From Bifiguratus adelaidae (taxonomy: Eukaryota > Mucoromycota > Endogonomycetes > Endogonales): a stretch of 64,000 nt of DNA. Position 1 is the stretch's first letter; every line of letters starts with the position of its first letter. The notes beneath the pieces are model-generated. The model worked only from the letters and a program-made list of their open reading frames with translations, made no database searches and was not told the DNA's origin. The DNA is taken from NCBI GenBank assembly GCA_002261195.1, contig MVBO01000001.1, forward strand, positions 632,051 through 696,050, given 5' to 3'. This document shows positions 11,332 through 22,671 of the stretch, one piece after another. A program made the position numbers and the translations under genes.

Positions 11332-12176
11332 AAAGACTTCCTACTTGGCTCACGCGCTACGCTTCCTGCTCATCGTCTCTCTTGGTGGTCCATCGAGTCA
11401 CGCAACCATACGTGACATTGACAGCTACATTAATGATCGGCAGATGCTAGCTATTCCAGTTCCTTGTCCACACCACAGAAAGCAGATCGACAGTAGGCTC
11501 AAGCCGGGAGTGTTGTCAAGGCTAACGTTTAGTGTCTGCTCAAGACCATAAACAACGTCAAACGTTCATTCGACCCTCTCGGCGAAAATTGGAGTTTTGG
11601 ATTCTCTCAATTATGTCCATAAGTCGAACGAAGTTTTATACAAATAACGACAGACAGGGACTACGGAATCAATGGAGGAAGCTTGAATAGACTCAACACT
11701 TCTCTGCCCGCGAAATTCCGAGCTGATCTTTAGATGTGGAAGCCGATTTTCAGTACTCCAGATGTCCGACGATGTAGCAAGCCCTTGCACCATCAAAACA
11801 TCAGCAAGATTCCCTCCGACTTCCTCCCTCCCTCCCCTGGCCGAGCAATATCATTCAATATCAAGCTAAACTAAAAGGAAGAGATTGGTTTCGATAATAG
11901 AGCGGCTTCAAAGAAATAGCAATCCCATCAATTAGAATATGTCAAGGGAGGATAAAGAGGAAGAATAGCGGTTGCCACAAAAGCAAAGCGTTGCCTTTGT
12001 GTGGGCGGTACTTGGTTTGACTCGAAAGGATGGAGACGTTGCCTAAAAACGATAAGTAAACGTTGCCGTGGGAGTAGTCAAACCCAGCCGGACGCAAGGA
12101 AGCTTCGACGACTGATTTCTTTATTTGCCCTTTCCCATAACGCCTTCGTTCAAGTCCCACGCGTACCTACTGCACC
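11332..12176. other. 845-base intergenic region without a recognised gene
   Basis: It holds the 3' flank of the KAT14 gene and the upstream flank of the DUF1932 gene. Open frames here (11345-11551 plus, 11611-11796 and 11942-12160 minus) are short, show no conserved motif and no intron support, so I do not call them. A pyrimidine-rich run (about 11815-11838) lies in the middle. Confidence 0.6.
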
Positions 12177-13170
12177 ATGACTAGGGAACAGAATATCGCT
12201 ATCCTAAGCCCCGGGGATATGGGAAACGCGTATGTAAAGCACAAAGGTTACAGGACGAGCGTTAAACCTGCTAGTACAGCGTTGGCAAAGTGCTCCGGCA
12301 TAACGGATATGGTATTCGCACCAGTCTTGAAGGTCGCTCTCAACGTACGGCAACGCTAGCGGCGGCGGCCGGCTTCGATATAGATACCTCGGACAGGGAG
12401 CTCGTAACGAACTCTGGTATCATTGTGTCCATCCTAGTGCCGAGCGAAGCTATCCGCACCGCCGAGCGAATTGCAGCAGTGGTCAAGCAGCTCGGACCAG
12501 ATGATCCAAAACCTATTTATGTGGATCTGAACGCTATAAGCATGAAGAGCGCTCAGAGAGTTCAGGAGATTGTTGAGGATGCCGGTATGAGGATGGTGGA
12601 CGGCGGTATCATGGGAGGTCCGCCTCAAATCGGGGGATATCAACCTCGAATATACCTTTCAGGAGAACTGGCTCCTCAAATTCAGGACATGCTTGTACGA
12701 GGAGGCCTAGATGTTCGCATTCTCGGCCCAGATATTGGCAAAGCATCAGGTAAGGGAATATGACGCCTGATGGAAACATGCAATGCAAGCTGACGCAAAT
12801 CAAAGCCTTCAAGATGATGTACGCATCCTTACACAAAGGATTAACTGCGCTCTGTATACAAGCCTCCGTATCTGCAAAGGCCCTTGATCTGTTGCCGCAA
12901 TTACAACAAGAGCTCGCTGATAGCTCTCCAACCATGTTAACCAACATGGAAAAAGGGGTCCCTGGCATGGCACCCAAAGCCTATCGCTGGGTCGGAGAAA
13001 TGGATGAGATTGCAGATACCTATGAGGCAGTGGGCATGACTCCAACCATATTTCGTGGAGCAGCAGATCTATATCGCTTCGTTACTTCCACTGAACTTGC
13101 CAAAGAAGTGCCAGAAGATCCTAGAAAGAGCTTGGATGAGACTGTAACGATTCTTGCGAACGCGTTGTAA
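12177..13170 (+). CDS. NAD(P)-dependent 6-phosphogluconate/3-hydroxyisobutyrate dehydrogenase-like protein with DUF1932 domain
   Basis: Three exons. The first ends near 12230 and joins CGTTGGCAAAG in the second; the second ends at 12750 inside the codon after KAS and joins AFKMMYASLHKG. The N-terminal Rossmann part starts IAILSPGDMGNAVGKVL, a variant of the dinucleotide loop, and holds DGGIMGGPP, the substrate-side signature region of beta-hydroxyacid dehydrogenases. The C-terminal helical part (KMMYASLHKGLTALCIQAS through LTNMEKGVPGMAPKAYRW) is the DUF1932 dimerisation and substrate domain. Cytosolic oxidoreductase activity is expected; the substrate cannot be read from sequence. The stop lies only 18 bases before the start of EAF on the same strand. 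Confidence 0.85.
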
Positions 13171-13188
13171 TTTAGACTTTTTTTCGCT

Positions 13189-14475
13189 ATGGCACTCGAC
13201 TACCTGACAAGGGACTCTTATGATGTGTCTCTCGGTGAGTCGATGGTGGTGGACGAAGCAGTACCTGGTGCTGTTTACTACTCTATACGATGTAAGTGAA
13301 GAGTGGCCGAGTATGGTCTCTTCGATGGAGCTCATGCGGAACCCGCTGTTCTAGACAACTTTAGGCCAGAGTCTATAGATACGACAAAGCCAGGCGTCTT
13401 GAAGGAGACTGATCAGGCGTGCGTTATAGAGCTGCCTAGCAAAGAGGTGAGCAAGCTGGTTAGCGCGGATAAAGTTCTCATGCGACCATGTCCTGCAGGG
13501 CGGCGACACGATACCCTACGAAGGAGACATTGAAAGTGGCAGAGACATCGATTGCTTACTGATCTATGATGAAGAGACACAGGTAAGGCAGGAGTGTAGT
13601 ACTGTTGCGCACTACTTGATGCTAAGAAGCAATCGACAGACTTTTACATTAGAGAGACAAGCCTTTTCGATATCGGCAAAGAATAGGCGGAAAGGCCGTC
13701 AAGGCAAAGAGATACCCACAATCAACCTACCTCCGTCAACCTCTCAAGTGACGACACCCAATGTTGACATGTTGTTGACTCCGACGTTGCAAGATAGCTT
13801 CCCAAAGACGGATGATGAGATTGAGGCTGATGTGTTCGAGGAAGAGCTTGGGAAGGAGATGGACGAGATTTTGTTCGAGGAAGATGCTGTACCGAGCGAC
13901 AAAGCCCACGAAGCATCGCAATCGCATGGAACGAATGGATCCCATTCGAAGCCTGTCACACCCAAACCCGACCGAATCACACCCTTACCCACGCCGATAC
14001 TTCACCAAAACCATCCTTCACCACGTCCTGTCCCTAAATCTAAACCTGTACGACCGACATCATTGGCAGTTGCGTCTCCAAAATCCTCTCCTCTCAGCTC
14101 ACACTTCGGTCCAGTGGCCACCAAAACAGGCAAGCCTTCCGGGTCATCCTCTGGGAGCCAGTCCTCGTCAGGGTCCGGAAGCTCTTCTTCAGGCAGCGGC
14201 TCTTCTGAGTCAGAATCTGGGTCAGAGGATGACAATTTTATGACGGATCTGGAAGCTGACATCTCGAATACGCTATCGCAAGCACCAGCACCTCAGCAAC
14301 CACCGCCAGGCCATTCGACACCAAGAAGTGGACCTATGTCACTGAAAGCCATGCTCCGTAAGTACACTGCTGTTGTTGGATGTGCCCCAAGCGCTAATTT
14401 GCTCACTTCACAGGTGGCAATACCCCAAATAGCCAAGCCGCCGAGGAAGAGCTGAGCAGCAGCGACGACGATTAG
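13189..14475 (+). CDS. EAF1: ELL-associated factor (EAF) family transcription elongation factor
   Basis: The N-terminal EAF domain reads DVSLGESMVV, AVYYSIRYDNFRPESIDTT and ETDQACVIELPS, then GGDTIPYEGD, DIDCLLIYDEET and FTLERQAFSIS. These align by eye with the animal EAF blocks LGESF, HTIRYDFKPASIDT, VTITLP and CVLIINHDTGE. A Pro/Ser linker follows, then a serine-rich acidic segment (ESESGSEDD) and a final exon ending EEELSSSDDD, matching the acidic Ser tail of EAF1/EAF2. EAF binds ELL and stimulates Pol II elongation; the partner ELL is at 58990-60789. Several short introns; the last starts in the codon after MSLKAML and its acceptor is just before 14413. Start 13189 is 18 bases downstream of the preceding stop. 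Confidence 0.9.
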
Positions 14476-14608
14476 AGAGAATGGATACCATGCTGTGGTT
14501 AAACAGGCGCAGCACGTTCGGAAATGTGTACATTATCTAGCAAGCAGGCCGGTAGAAGGAAAAAAATCGGGATTGTACATATTAGTAGGCTTTATTAGAA
14601 GCACTTGA

Positions 14609-16483
14609 TCAAGATATTTGCATTGCATTTGGATCCTCAGCGGCTTTCGACGACTTGTACGACGCTTCAAACCATTGATTGGGATGTGTGATAAGCTCTC
14701 GTACAAGCGCAGACGCGTCCGCTCCTTGTAGTTTCTTTGTGAGCTCAAACAATCGGGTACACGCGACGTTGAAATGCTTTTCGCTGACCAGATTGGTGAA
14801 TTCCCGAATCTGTGTCTGCGGTACGCCATATCGAAAGAGCATCTCTTCCAAATTTTGGGACGAGAAGTGGCGGAATGGGCATCCGTGATGGTCTCCTGTC
14901 GAAGGAGGGTTCGAAGTGATGATTCTCATACAGCTGAAAAGTGTAAATGAGACTTGCGCAACATTTAGACAAATCGTCAATAAACTCACTCATATGGCTT
15001 GTAATCCGCTCGTTTGCCTTCCAAACCGTAATTGTGGCGAATGTTGTAGGCATAACCTTTTTGAAACTGGTCTTCGGTCATATTCGCAAAAGCTCGTCGC
15101 CAAAACACGAGAGCTTCCTCAATGGGCAACCCAATGGCTTTCAAGAAAAGGCCATATTGCATACGTCCTCCATGTCGCAAATGTTTGTCGTGACGCAGAG
15201 ACATGTGGAGATGACGCATGCATGGCGGAAAGTGGGCTACCAGCTGCAATGTTTGTTAGAGTGGACATTGATTGAAGGCTAGTCGTCACTTACGCTATCA
15301 ACCTCATCAGCAGTGACGGCTCCAGCCGTCCCTTTTGTTTGTGCACCATAATCTTTACCAAGGTATTGTTTGTTGATGTTATTTAACACTGGCATCAATC
15401 GCTCGTCCTCATCCATGCGCGGTAGCATTTTGGCGGTGACCTGAAGATCCATTAGCGAATGATTTGACGAGACATTTCCGTAGAAATATACCTCGAGAGC
15501 TTTGGATAATCGATTCCGAAATTCGTCAAGGACCAAGCTGACCTGTTCTGACATGGGAACGTAAGCTTTCCCATTTCGTATATACACAAGCCTCCGCGAC
15601 ACCAGCTCCGGAACCCGCTCAAAGTTCACCTGATACAAAGTCAACGCCACGAACATGACTTTTCCCAGGATCAGATTACCTCAAAGAAGCCCTCTGATTC
15701 AACAAACGCCTTCGCACGCTCTTTCAAGCCGACGTTCTGACCACTGTATTGACTTGCATGCCATGCTGAGGCGGACACTAGTTCCTCAAAAATTTCCTTC
15801 TTTTCTTCGTTAGAAAGCTGCAAGTAGGTGATTAATCATCTCAAGCTTGTCGTTTGCCAGTGTTCAACTTACTACTTTCCAATCGAGCTGAAGGTCGTCT
15901 AGAAAGGCGTGTTTCTCAGCCATGGACTCATTCTCGTATCTATGTCGAAACAAGGCGCACTCCTGTCGTAAGAACCAGCTTCGAAGCTCCTCGCTAACCG
16001 CTTCCATTAGTTTTGGTTGCAAAAATGATCCATTGACTCTCACCTGCGACAGTAAGCAAGTCGTAATATGAAATGTGATATGTGATCTTTCCGCCGTTCT
16101 TCAAAGACGTTATGAGCCTTGACGGCCTGGTTGGAATGCAGTGGTAGGTATTTGTCGCTCACTGTATCGAGTTGCTGCTTGCTTTCCTCTCTGGACTTGT
16201 TTCGTAGCTGAGCTCCCTCAAGCGCCTTCAGAACTGTTACAAAGACCCATATGTTGGTTAATACAATGGAGTAGCCTATCGCGCAGCGTCTATGCCCACC
16301 ATGTAATCTGTCTAGAGCAAACTCCTCGAATTCGTCCACGGTAATCTCGTATTGCGGAGGGACCAGGTAGAAGTTCAGGCGAGAAGGATATGCCGAGTGC
16401 ACTCTTACTTGACCTGCATCCCCATGTAGCGTTCGCTGCGTCTGTTCCGCGAATCTGTTGGCGCGTGGCTTCTGTTTGAACAT
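14609..16483 (-). CDS. PRI2: DNA primase large subunit
   Basis: The product pairs with the small primase subunit in the DNA polymerase alpha-primase complex. Recognisable blocks in order are [31 protein letters not shown] and [14 protein letters not shown]; then [31 protein letters not shown] and [20 protein letters not shown]; and last [11 protein letters not shown] with GCPFRHF. The four cysteines of the C-terminal iron-sulphur domain are present (PPCMRHL, YDCMRI, HGCPF, NVACTR). The start at 16483 gives MFKQ, like yeast Pri2 (MFRQ). An in-frame ATG at 16534 would put the two GACGCGTC promoter sites inside the coding region and is less likely. Divergent with DONSON, 95 bases between starts. 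Confidence 0.95.
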
Positions 16484-16493
16484 TGCAGTTAAA

Positions 16494-16521
16494 GACGCGT
16501 CCGCAGTAAAAACGACGCGTC
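16494..16521. promoter_or_regulatory. Paired GACGCGTC (MCB-type) sites between PRI2 and DONSON
   Basis: Two identical palindromes GACGCGTC at 16494-16501 and 16514-16521, 20 bases apart, plus an ACGCGC at 16540-16545. ACGCGT is the MluI cell-cycle box bound by MBF (Mbp1/Swi6) in yeasts, which turns on DNA-replication genes at G1/S. All three sites lie in the 95 bases between the two start codons, and both genes act in replication initiation. Sites are seen; regulation is inferred. Confidence 0.75.
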
Positions 16522-16578
16522 TTAAATTGGGCACATGAAACGCGCGACATGACGTTGCAAGGCGAGAAGAGGCCGAGC

Positions 16579-19041
16579 ATGGCTGAGCTGCGGGTAAGTT
16601 TTTGCTGCTTGAGGAGCCTGCTGTGTAGTGTTTCCGGGACTCTACTCACTCTCAAACTAGCGGCAGCAAAAGAAGCGACACTTGGAGAAGACAGCGTCCG
16701 CGGATGCCCAAACACAGTCAAGGTCCAGAGAATCAGCCAAAACGCCACCCTTATCTGTGCCCAGTCCCAGGTCCAGGCCTTTTACGCCTCTAGAGCAAGC
16801 ACCAAAGATCGAGGAGGGTGCTCGGTCTCAAAATCCTTTCCTATGGAGCACCCGCCGAGATCAAAGCAAGCATCAATCGGCTGACTCACACGATATTAGA
16901 CGCAAATGGGCATCCGACTCGGTGCTGGACAAGTTCAAGCCGAGTCTCAACCCTTTTCAGTGTACGGTCGAAGACAAGAAAGTGTCAAACTCATTCGAGA
17001 TTCTGGAAGGTCTTTCTCAAGGCACGGATGATATGGATTACTTCGATAAACGGCACTCTGAGGAATCAAACAGTATAAGCAAGATGGACGCTTTCACAAG
17101 CACCGAGATCAAGGTAAGTGAATCGTAAGACAATGGCATGAACTCTAATTCACTCTCTCGAAATCAAAGCTGGCAATATTGGATCTCAGTGCCGCAGGTT
17201 TTGCTCCAGGTTACGGCAAAGCAAAGGAGTACATTGATAGTGATGTGTCTTCTGAAGATGACGTAACAGAAGCGGATGATGATTATGATCTTGTTGATCC
17301 ATTTCGCAGTCCGGCCTCAGCTTCCTCTATAAACGAGGACGCCTTCAAGCGCGGCGATAATGTTCTTGACAACGCGAAGAATCGAACGCGATCGAAAGAT
17401 GAACGCCATGTATCTGCTATGACTACGAGTGTACCGATATCACCGAATCCAATGTCCGAGCGAAGTAACCTACTCCGGAGCCTGAAGAAGGAAAAGGTAA
17501 GCAGCTTTTCGCACAGATATCACAAGCTGACACTTCTCTTGACCCTTAGATAAAACACAATGGTATATCTATTGGTATGGCTTCGTCTCCTTCGGCATCA
17601 CTGCCCTGACTATTTCATCTCCAGGTCCAGAGCTTGACGCAATGTCGGGCAACAAGCATTCATTTTCAGCTAAATCCGGAGCGAAGGATGTGCAGGCAAG
17701 CTACTTGGCCTATTACCGAAATACCTCTAACGCTTAAAATAGCCATCGAAAAGCCGTTTGCGATACGATTGGGCCTGTCGACATCAAGTGATCTGCACAT
17801 CGCCGGCGCCGTTCAACGATGTTGTGGATGTTTCTCAAACAGTGATTCAAGACGCGCTACAGAGTTTTCTGACGAAGACATCGCGGCCGCAATCTCAACA
17901 AGTAAGTAAATCAAAGGTCCAAGCCTCTCTGTTGGATTGCTCACGCTAGGCTTTTTACAGATCAATGCCTTGCTCTTTCGACAATGCCTGCTTCGATGGG
18001 AGTACCCATCTCGTCCGTTGTCAGAGTGGCAAAAGCAACATCTTCGCTCTTTATTGCTTGGATCTTCTTCTATGGGTGACCCTAAGGTCGAGATGCCCTA
18101 TTACGATTCACTCTATGAAGAATGGTATGCTGGGATTTGAACATGTCTGACATCAATTAACGTCTGTGCAATCAGGCGAACCGCGTTTACTTCGCTTTAC
18201 TATACCCTACTGGCGGGAGATGCCTTGTATTTCTACTATGTATGCTTAGACTTTACCGCTCTTTTTCTCCATATCCAAGATGAAACCCAAGCCATCGTCA
18301 ACAGGTCCACAGTGCATCTAAGGCGGGCTTTAGCGCAGCAAGGTATGAGATGTATGATGCGGACCGTGAAAGCTAACTATGGTTGCGGTTTTAGGCGTGC
18401 CATTTATTGCGAAAACTAGCGGAGCGCAAAAAGCTACCATTTCAACAGCTACGGAAGCCCTAAACGCTCAGGATATTGATGCCTACGACGGCGACGGACT
18501 CGACAGTACAACATCTTTGTCAACCGAAATGATGGATGAGAACAACTCGCTTCTCCCACTGCTCGTGGTCGGATCTGTAGCGGTGGAGCAGTTGTACAAA
18601 TTCTTGTTAAAATGGCGGGGCGAGCGCTTGGAAACGCAAGCCGATGGACCCCCTCAACTGATCAGTCCCTCCGGGTTCCTCTACGCCACGGTGAAATCTG
18701 CGCAAGTGACGCAAAGCACCACGATCAAAAGCACCCAAACACGAGCAATTCCCGATCCGAAGGGAGGTCTCGGCACATTATATTCCATGCATATAGACGG
18801 CACCCTTCTCCCGACATCTTATCACGTACTCACGCAAATCCTGAATCGCTCTCAGAACAGACATGTACAATTCGTTCCAAAAGACATTGAGATCATGCGT
18901 GGCTTCGGGGCTGTGGATCTAAACGATGCTATTCCAGTCAAGCCCTCAAACAAGGATGAAGATGCTGTTCTGATGTCGATGCTTCAAGGGGATCGAGACT
19001 TGTGGTGGCAGTTGTGGACTGGACGAACGATACCCAAGTGA
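16579..19041 (+). CDS. DONSON: DONSON-family DNA replication factor
   Basis: A multi-exon gene; the first exon is only ATG GCT GAG CTG CGG (16579-16593), then CGGCAGCAAAAG continues in phase. The N-terminal third is basic, Ser/Pro rich and probably disordered, with a NPFLW-type short motif. The conserved part starts with DWACRHQVICTSPAPFNDVV, then LFRQCLLRWEYPSRPLSEWQ, YEEWRTAFTSLYYTLLAGDA, YFYYVCLDFTALFLH, GVPFIAKTSGAQK and PPQLISPSGFLYATVKSAQV, ending near LWTGRTIPK. These match the order of blocks in animal DONSON (LPPDW, SDWSVSFTSLYNLL, YFYVCTYQFTVLF, LLSPVAFRGATM). In animals DONSON helps GINS join the MCM helicase to form CMG. It has no S. cerevisiae orthologue that I know of. Position next to PRI2 agrees with a replication role. 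Confidence 0.8.
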
Positions 19042-19220
19042 TATTCACATTATAGAATGCTTAGACTTGTACTCTATAGGTTATATTGGACGGGAACACA
19101 GACTTCACAACGTGTCGTTCTGCAAAAAATTATGCCCGCGTTTTTGCTTCTAGAGAATGAGTGAATGAGTGATGTTATCTGACAATCAATCTATGTGTAC
19201 AGTGCGGGGGAAAGAGACGT

Positions 19221-19909
19221 TTATTGCTTGACGTAGTAGAATCTGTAGTAAAGATAGCCGACGAGAAACACGATGGGCAAGAAAGCGCGGAGAGCACTAA
19301 CATGTCGGGATCAGCATCCGAAATAGTCGGTGACAAGTACCGCGAGCTTACCTTCCAGATGAGTTTGCCTCACCCTTAGCTTTCGTTGCAACCTTGGAAG
19401 CAGCTTGCTTGGACTTCGCAGCGGCAGCAGCAGCGGGCTGTAAATGCAGATCGATCAGAGTTTGATTCGCCTATTTTGCCATAAGCCAAGAATGTCGCTA
19501 CTTACATCAACCCTCAAGTCAGCAACATAAAAGTCCTTTAGAAGAGTGCGAGCTTCTTCGGAGTGGCCAACATCTTCGAAAGCTGCAGTGGCATCCTTAC
19601 CACCTTCATCGAGGAGGACTTCTTCACCACCGGGGTGCTAAATGACAAGATGAGTCAAAGATCGTTGAAACCACAGCATTCAATGTGGACAATGATGTAG
19701 CAACGCGCCGGTAATTATCGAAGCGTATATGCGAGCACATGCAACTGCCATGTACCGCTTCATGCCGAGCATCCGAACCCAAGAACCGATCAACATACCT
19801 CTTCCAAAAACTTTGTGACATTGTATACTTTGTCGTGGATAGCAACATAGAGCTCGTTGCGGGTGTTCTTGTCGGCAAAGTCTTGGAAGCTGAGCGTCTT
19901 GGCGGCCAT
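19221..19909 (-). CDS. CYB5: Cytochrome b5, tail-anchored
   Basis: MAAKTLSFQDFADKNTRNEL starts the haem domain; YVAIHDKVYNVTKFLEE leads across an intron of about 160 bases to HPGGEEVLLDEGGKDATA and FEDVGHSEEAR, giving both axial haem histidines (HPGG and GHS). After an Ala/Lys-rich linker the C-terminal exon holds the membrane tail AFLPIVFLVGYLYYRFYY, ending VKQ. A tail-anchored ER protein passing electrons to desaturases and P450s is expected. Four exons, about 135 residues, the usual size. Confidence 0.93.
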
Positions 19910-20109
19910 GGATGCAGTGGACTAGAGTGAAGAGTGGATGAGAAGGCGAGAGAGGGACGATTTGTGATAAAAGAATTTCACGCTAAATTCATTCATTTGT
20001 ACAATGAATTAAGGGGTACGCCTTTGGGGTGAATGATGGATGGTTCAAGGGAATATTATCGTATGTATGAACAGGCTCGAGTAAATCTATAAGATGACTA
20101 TAATCATCT

Positions 20110-21309
20110 CTATACATAGTTTGGCAGCTTGATCTGTCTTAAACTACGCGCAGCGTCTTCTGGCATCAGGCTCCGGGTAGGCATCCCCACCAAGTCAAAG
20201 CTGCATTGAAAGGATCAATTTCATCAATCTTGCCATCATGGTCAGCATGTGATTGACTTACCCGGTGAGATACTTCTTGCCGAGTCCGTTCCATCCCAAA
20301 GGTGGATAAAAATGTATGTGCAGCTGCTGACATTCAGCAGGTACGTCTTCGCGACCACAACATTGGCGCTGATGAACACCCATAGAATACGGTGTGGGCT
20401 GATCAAAAAGGATATCGTAGCGCATGGTAGTACGTCTCAGTATCATGGCCAGGTCGGTGAGCTGCTTTTCTGTCATATCCACAATGACGCTACAACGTTC
20501 CTTGGCAATGATGATGGTTTCGAACGGCCAGGTTGCCCACGGCGGGACAATGACCACAAAGGTATCGTTCTCGTCCACCAATCGGGAATTTTCACTCGAT
20601 AGTTCGAGCTTAACATAGTCGAGTAAGAGATTGGAGCCATGCTTCTTGTAGTACTCTAGTTGCGCGTCGAGCTCCAATGTCACTTCATGTGGGATATAAT
20701 CGGTAGCCCAGAGCTGTTGATGAGGATGTGGACTTGAGCAACCCATCAAGGCGCCCTTGTTTTCAAAGATTTGCAAATACTGAACGTGCGGCTCCTCCAG
20801 CATTCGAAGATAATACTCTTTCCACGCTTGGACAATCTTGAGGATAGCCGAGCCAGGCAAGTCGGCCATATTGAGGTCGTGTCGCGGAGAGAAACACAAG
20901 ACATAGCAATAACCAGATACAAACTGAGCCTTGAGAAGATCTGTGCAAAGGGTAGTGATAAGGCATTATTATGATGAGTACACTCGAGCCTATCCTTACC
21001 TGCTGTGTCGTACGCCTTCCGTGAGTGCCCGTTCTTCATATTAACGCAGCCGTAATCGTTCAAGAAAACGTGTACGGACGTGTAGTCCGGATTGACGATA
21101 CCACTGCTTCGTGTATTCCTTGGACAGAGGTAGCAACCAGAATCATAGGCTACCTTGGCCTTCGTCTCAGCCTTGTGTTCTTCATCGGGAGCGCTATCGG
21201 CATTTTTGCTCGGGTATAGGAGCCCGTGGGAGAAGCTCTCGGCGCATAAGACCCATGTACCGGTCAAAGGATTATAACGAGCCTCAGCACAATCTACCGA
21301 ATAGCACAT
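20110..21309 (-). CDS. GAL7: Galactose-1-phosphate uridylyltransferase
   Basis: Leloir-pathway enzyme that swaps galactose-1-phosphate and UDP-glucose. Visible signatures are ARYNPLTGTWVLCAE near the N-terminus, CYLCPRNTRSSGIVNPDYTS, CFSPRHDLNMADL, and the catalytic block MGCSSPHPHQQLWA with the HPH nucleophile histidine. Near the C-terminal side is QLHIHFYPPL, which holds further metal or substrate histidines. The last short exon gives FDLVGMPTRSLMPEDAARSL, where the family normally reads FMVGYEML plus TPEQAA. The start at 21309 gives only nine residues before RYNPLTG, slightly shorter than usual, so a small upstream exon is possible. Flanked by other sugar metabolism (fructosamine kinase) but no GAL1 or GAL10 in the window. 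Confidence 0.93.
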
Positions 21310-21421
21310 GAAGGCTGTTTCTGTCCATGAGAGAGTTTGAAGGTAGCAAGTTCGACTGGATCTCCGGATCTAGATTAAGCCAGATATGGAAAAACGGGTC
21401 GTGGAGAATGTGGGGTCTTTC

Positions 21422-22545
21422 TTAGGAGAGCTCACTCATGATGCGTACAGCGCCACTCTTATAACCGCTTCCGAAAATGAGCCAGTGATTAAGATGATGG
21501 TAGAGCTCGTATAGCTTTTGTCTTTCGGTGTAATAAGGCTCTAGTTTGGGAATATGTGCGTGGTATTCCTCGTAGAAGGCTGTAACTGATAGACTCAGGA
21601 ACTCGAGCCTCTTAAGTATTGGAGCGCTTACCTGCGCCAACACCACCCATCCATCGGATCATACCAAGCTCCATTTCATTGTGCGCCTGAATTTTCATCA
21701 ATCCAGATCAATAGAATAAATTAACAGTGTACACTTACATAGTAGCTGGAAGGATCATAGATGACAACATCATCCGTACTGGCATCTACTGACCAGTTGC
21801 CACCCCCTAGTTATGCAGGTTCAGCTAGTTCTCCGTTTAAGCTAGCACTTACAAAGATCTCCGTGAATCAGTACAGGTTGGATGGCGTCCTTGACAGTTC
21901 CGATTACCTTGGGTATCACCGTTCCACAAATCCGCTTTGAGTACATGGCCACTTTGTCATCGTGTCCCCAACGCTGGAGGCATGCATCCACCATGCATCT
22001 TATCCGCCGTTCCCGGAAGAAGGTCTCCCAATCGTCGTTCCATGTATTATCTTGTTCTGTCTCGCCGCAGAACGTTGGACACGGAAACCCATATTGGTGT
22101 GTAGGCGATAAGCCCTTCTGATGAAGTTGAGCCAACTGTCTGGCGAATTTAATGTCCCCAGCGGAAGCACTTCCACCAAGGTTCACGTACGCCGTTGCGA
22201 AGAAACTAGGGGATGTACCGGCTGGATTGATGGCTAAAGGTTTTGGACATATGCCTGGAACGGCATCAAACATGCCCTTGAGAGACTTATACTCCCCATG
22301 AAACGCCTCATAGGCTGACGCCGATGGACTGACCTGAGTACGTGTGGATAAGACGCTGAGCTACTGCCATGTCTACCTTGGAACATACGTACTTTGAGAA
22401 AGATGTGCTTTACACCTTCTTTTGAACCCTCAATGTCGGCCTTGTAGGTATCTCCGGCTGTCGATCCGCCAATGCGCTTGCTTTTGCTGACCGACGCACA
22501 TACGCCGCTGCTCACAAGCGCGTCCACAATTCTCTTATCAAGCAT
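21422..22545 (-). CDS. Fructosamine-3-kinase / ketosamine-3-kinase family protein
   Basis: Several exons. The N-lobe holds IGGSTAGDTYKAD (nucleotide loop) and HIFLKV (ATP-binding lysine). The C-lobe holds SASAYEAFHGEYKSLKGM, ARQLAQLHQKG, the catalytic loop LIHGDL and, after an intron, GNWSVD with the metal-binding region YDPSSYYAHNEMELGM. This is the aminoglycoside-phosphotransferase-like FN3K fold, which phosphorylates sugar amines on glycated proteins so that they fall apart. The start at 22545 gives MLDKRIVDALVSSG, typical for the family. Same strand as GAL7 and VPS18, with about 125 bases to the VPS18 stop. Confidence 0.9.
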
Positions 22546-22671
22546 CGTTATAATACATACGTCAAAATGGTCAATCCTAAATGAATTTCTGGCAATGTGA
22601 CTTGGAACTCTTTTAAAGGTGTAAAAACAGCGACATGCAAGTCGCATTTAAATGGAACTTTATTCGCGGCA

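Noticed and set aside
11345-11551. Small plus-strand open frame after KAT14
   Set aside because: No motif, no splice support, no neighbour logic; treated as intergenic.
16484-16534. Upstream ATG for PRI2 at 16534
   Set aside because: It adds 17 residues unlike the family and would place both GACGCGTC sites in coding sequence; the MFKQ start matches yeast Pri2.
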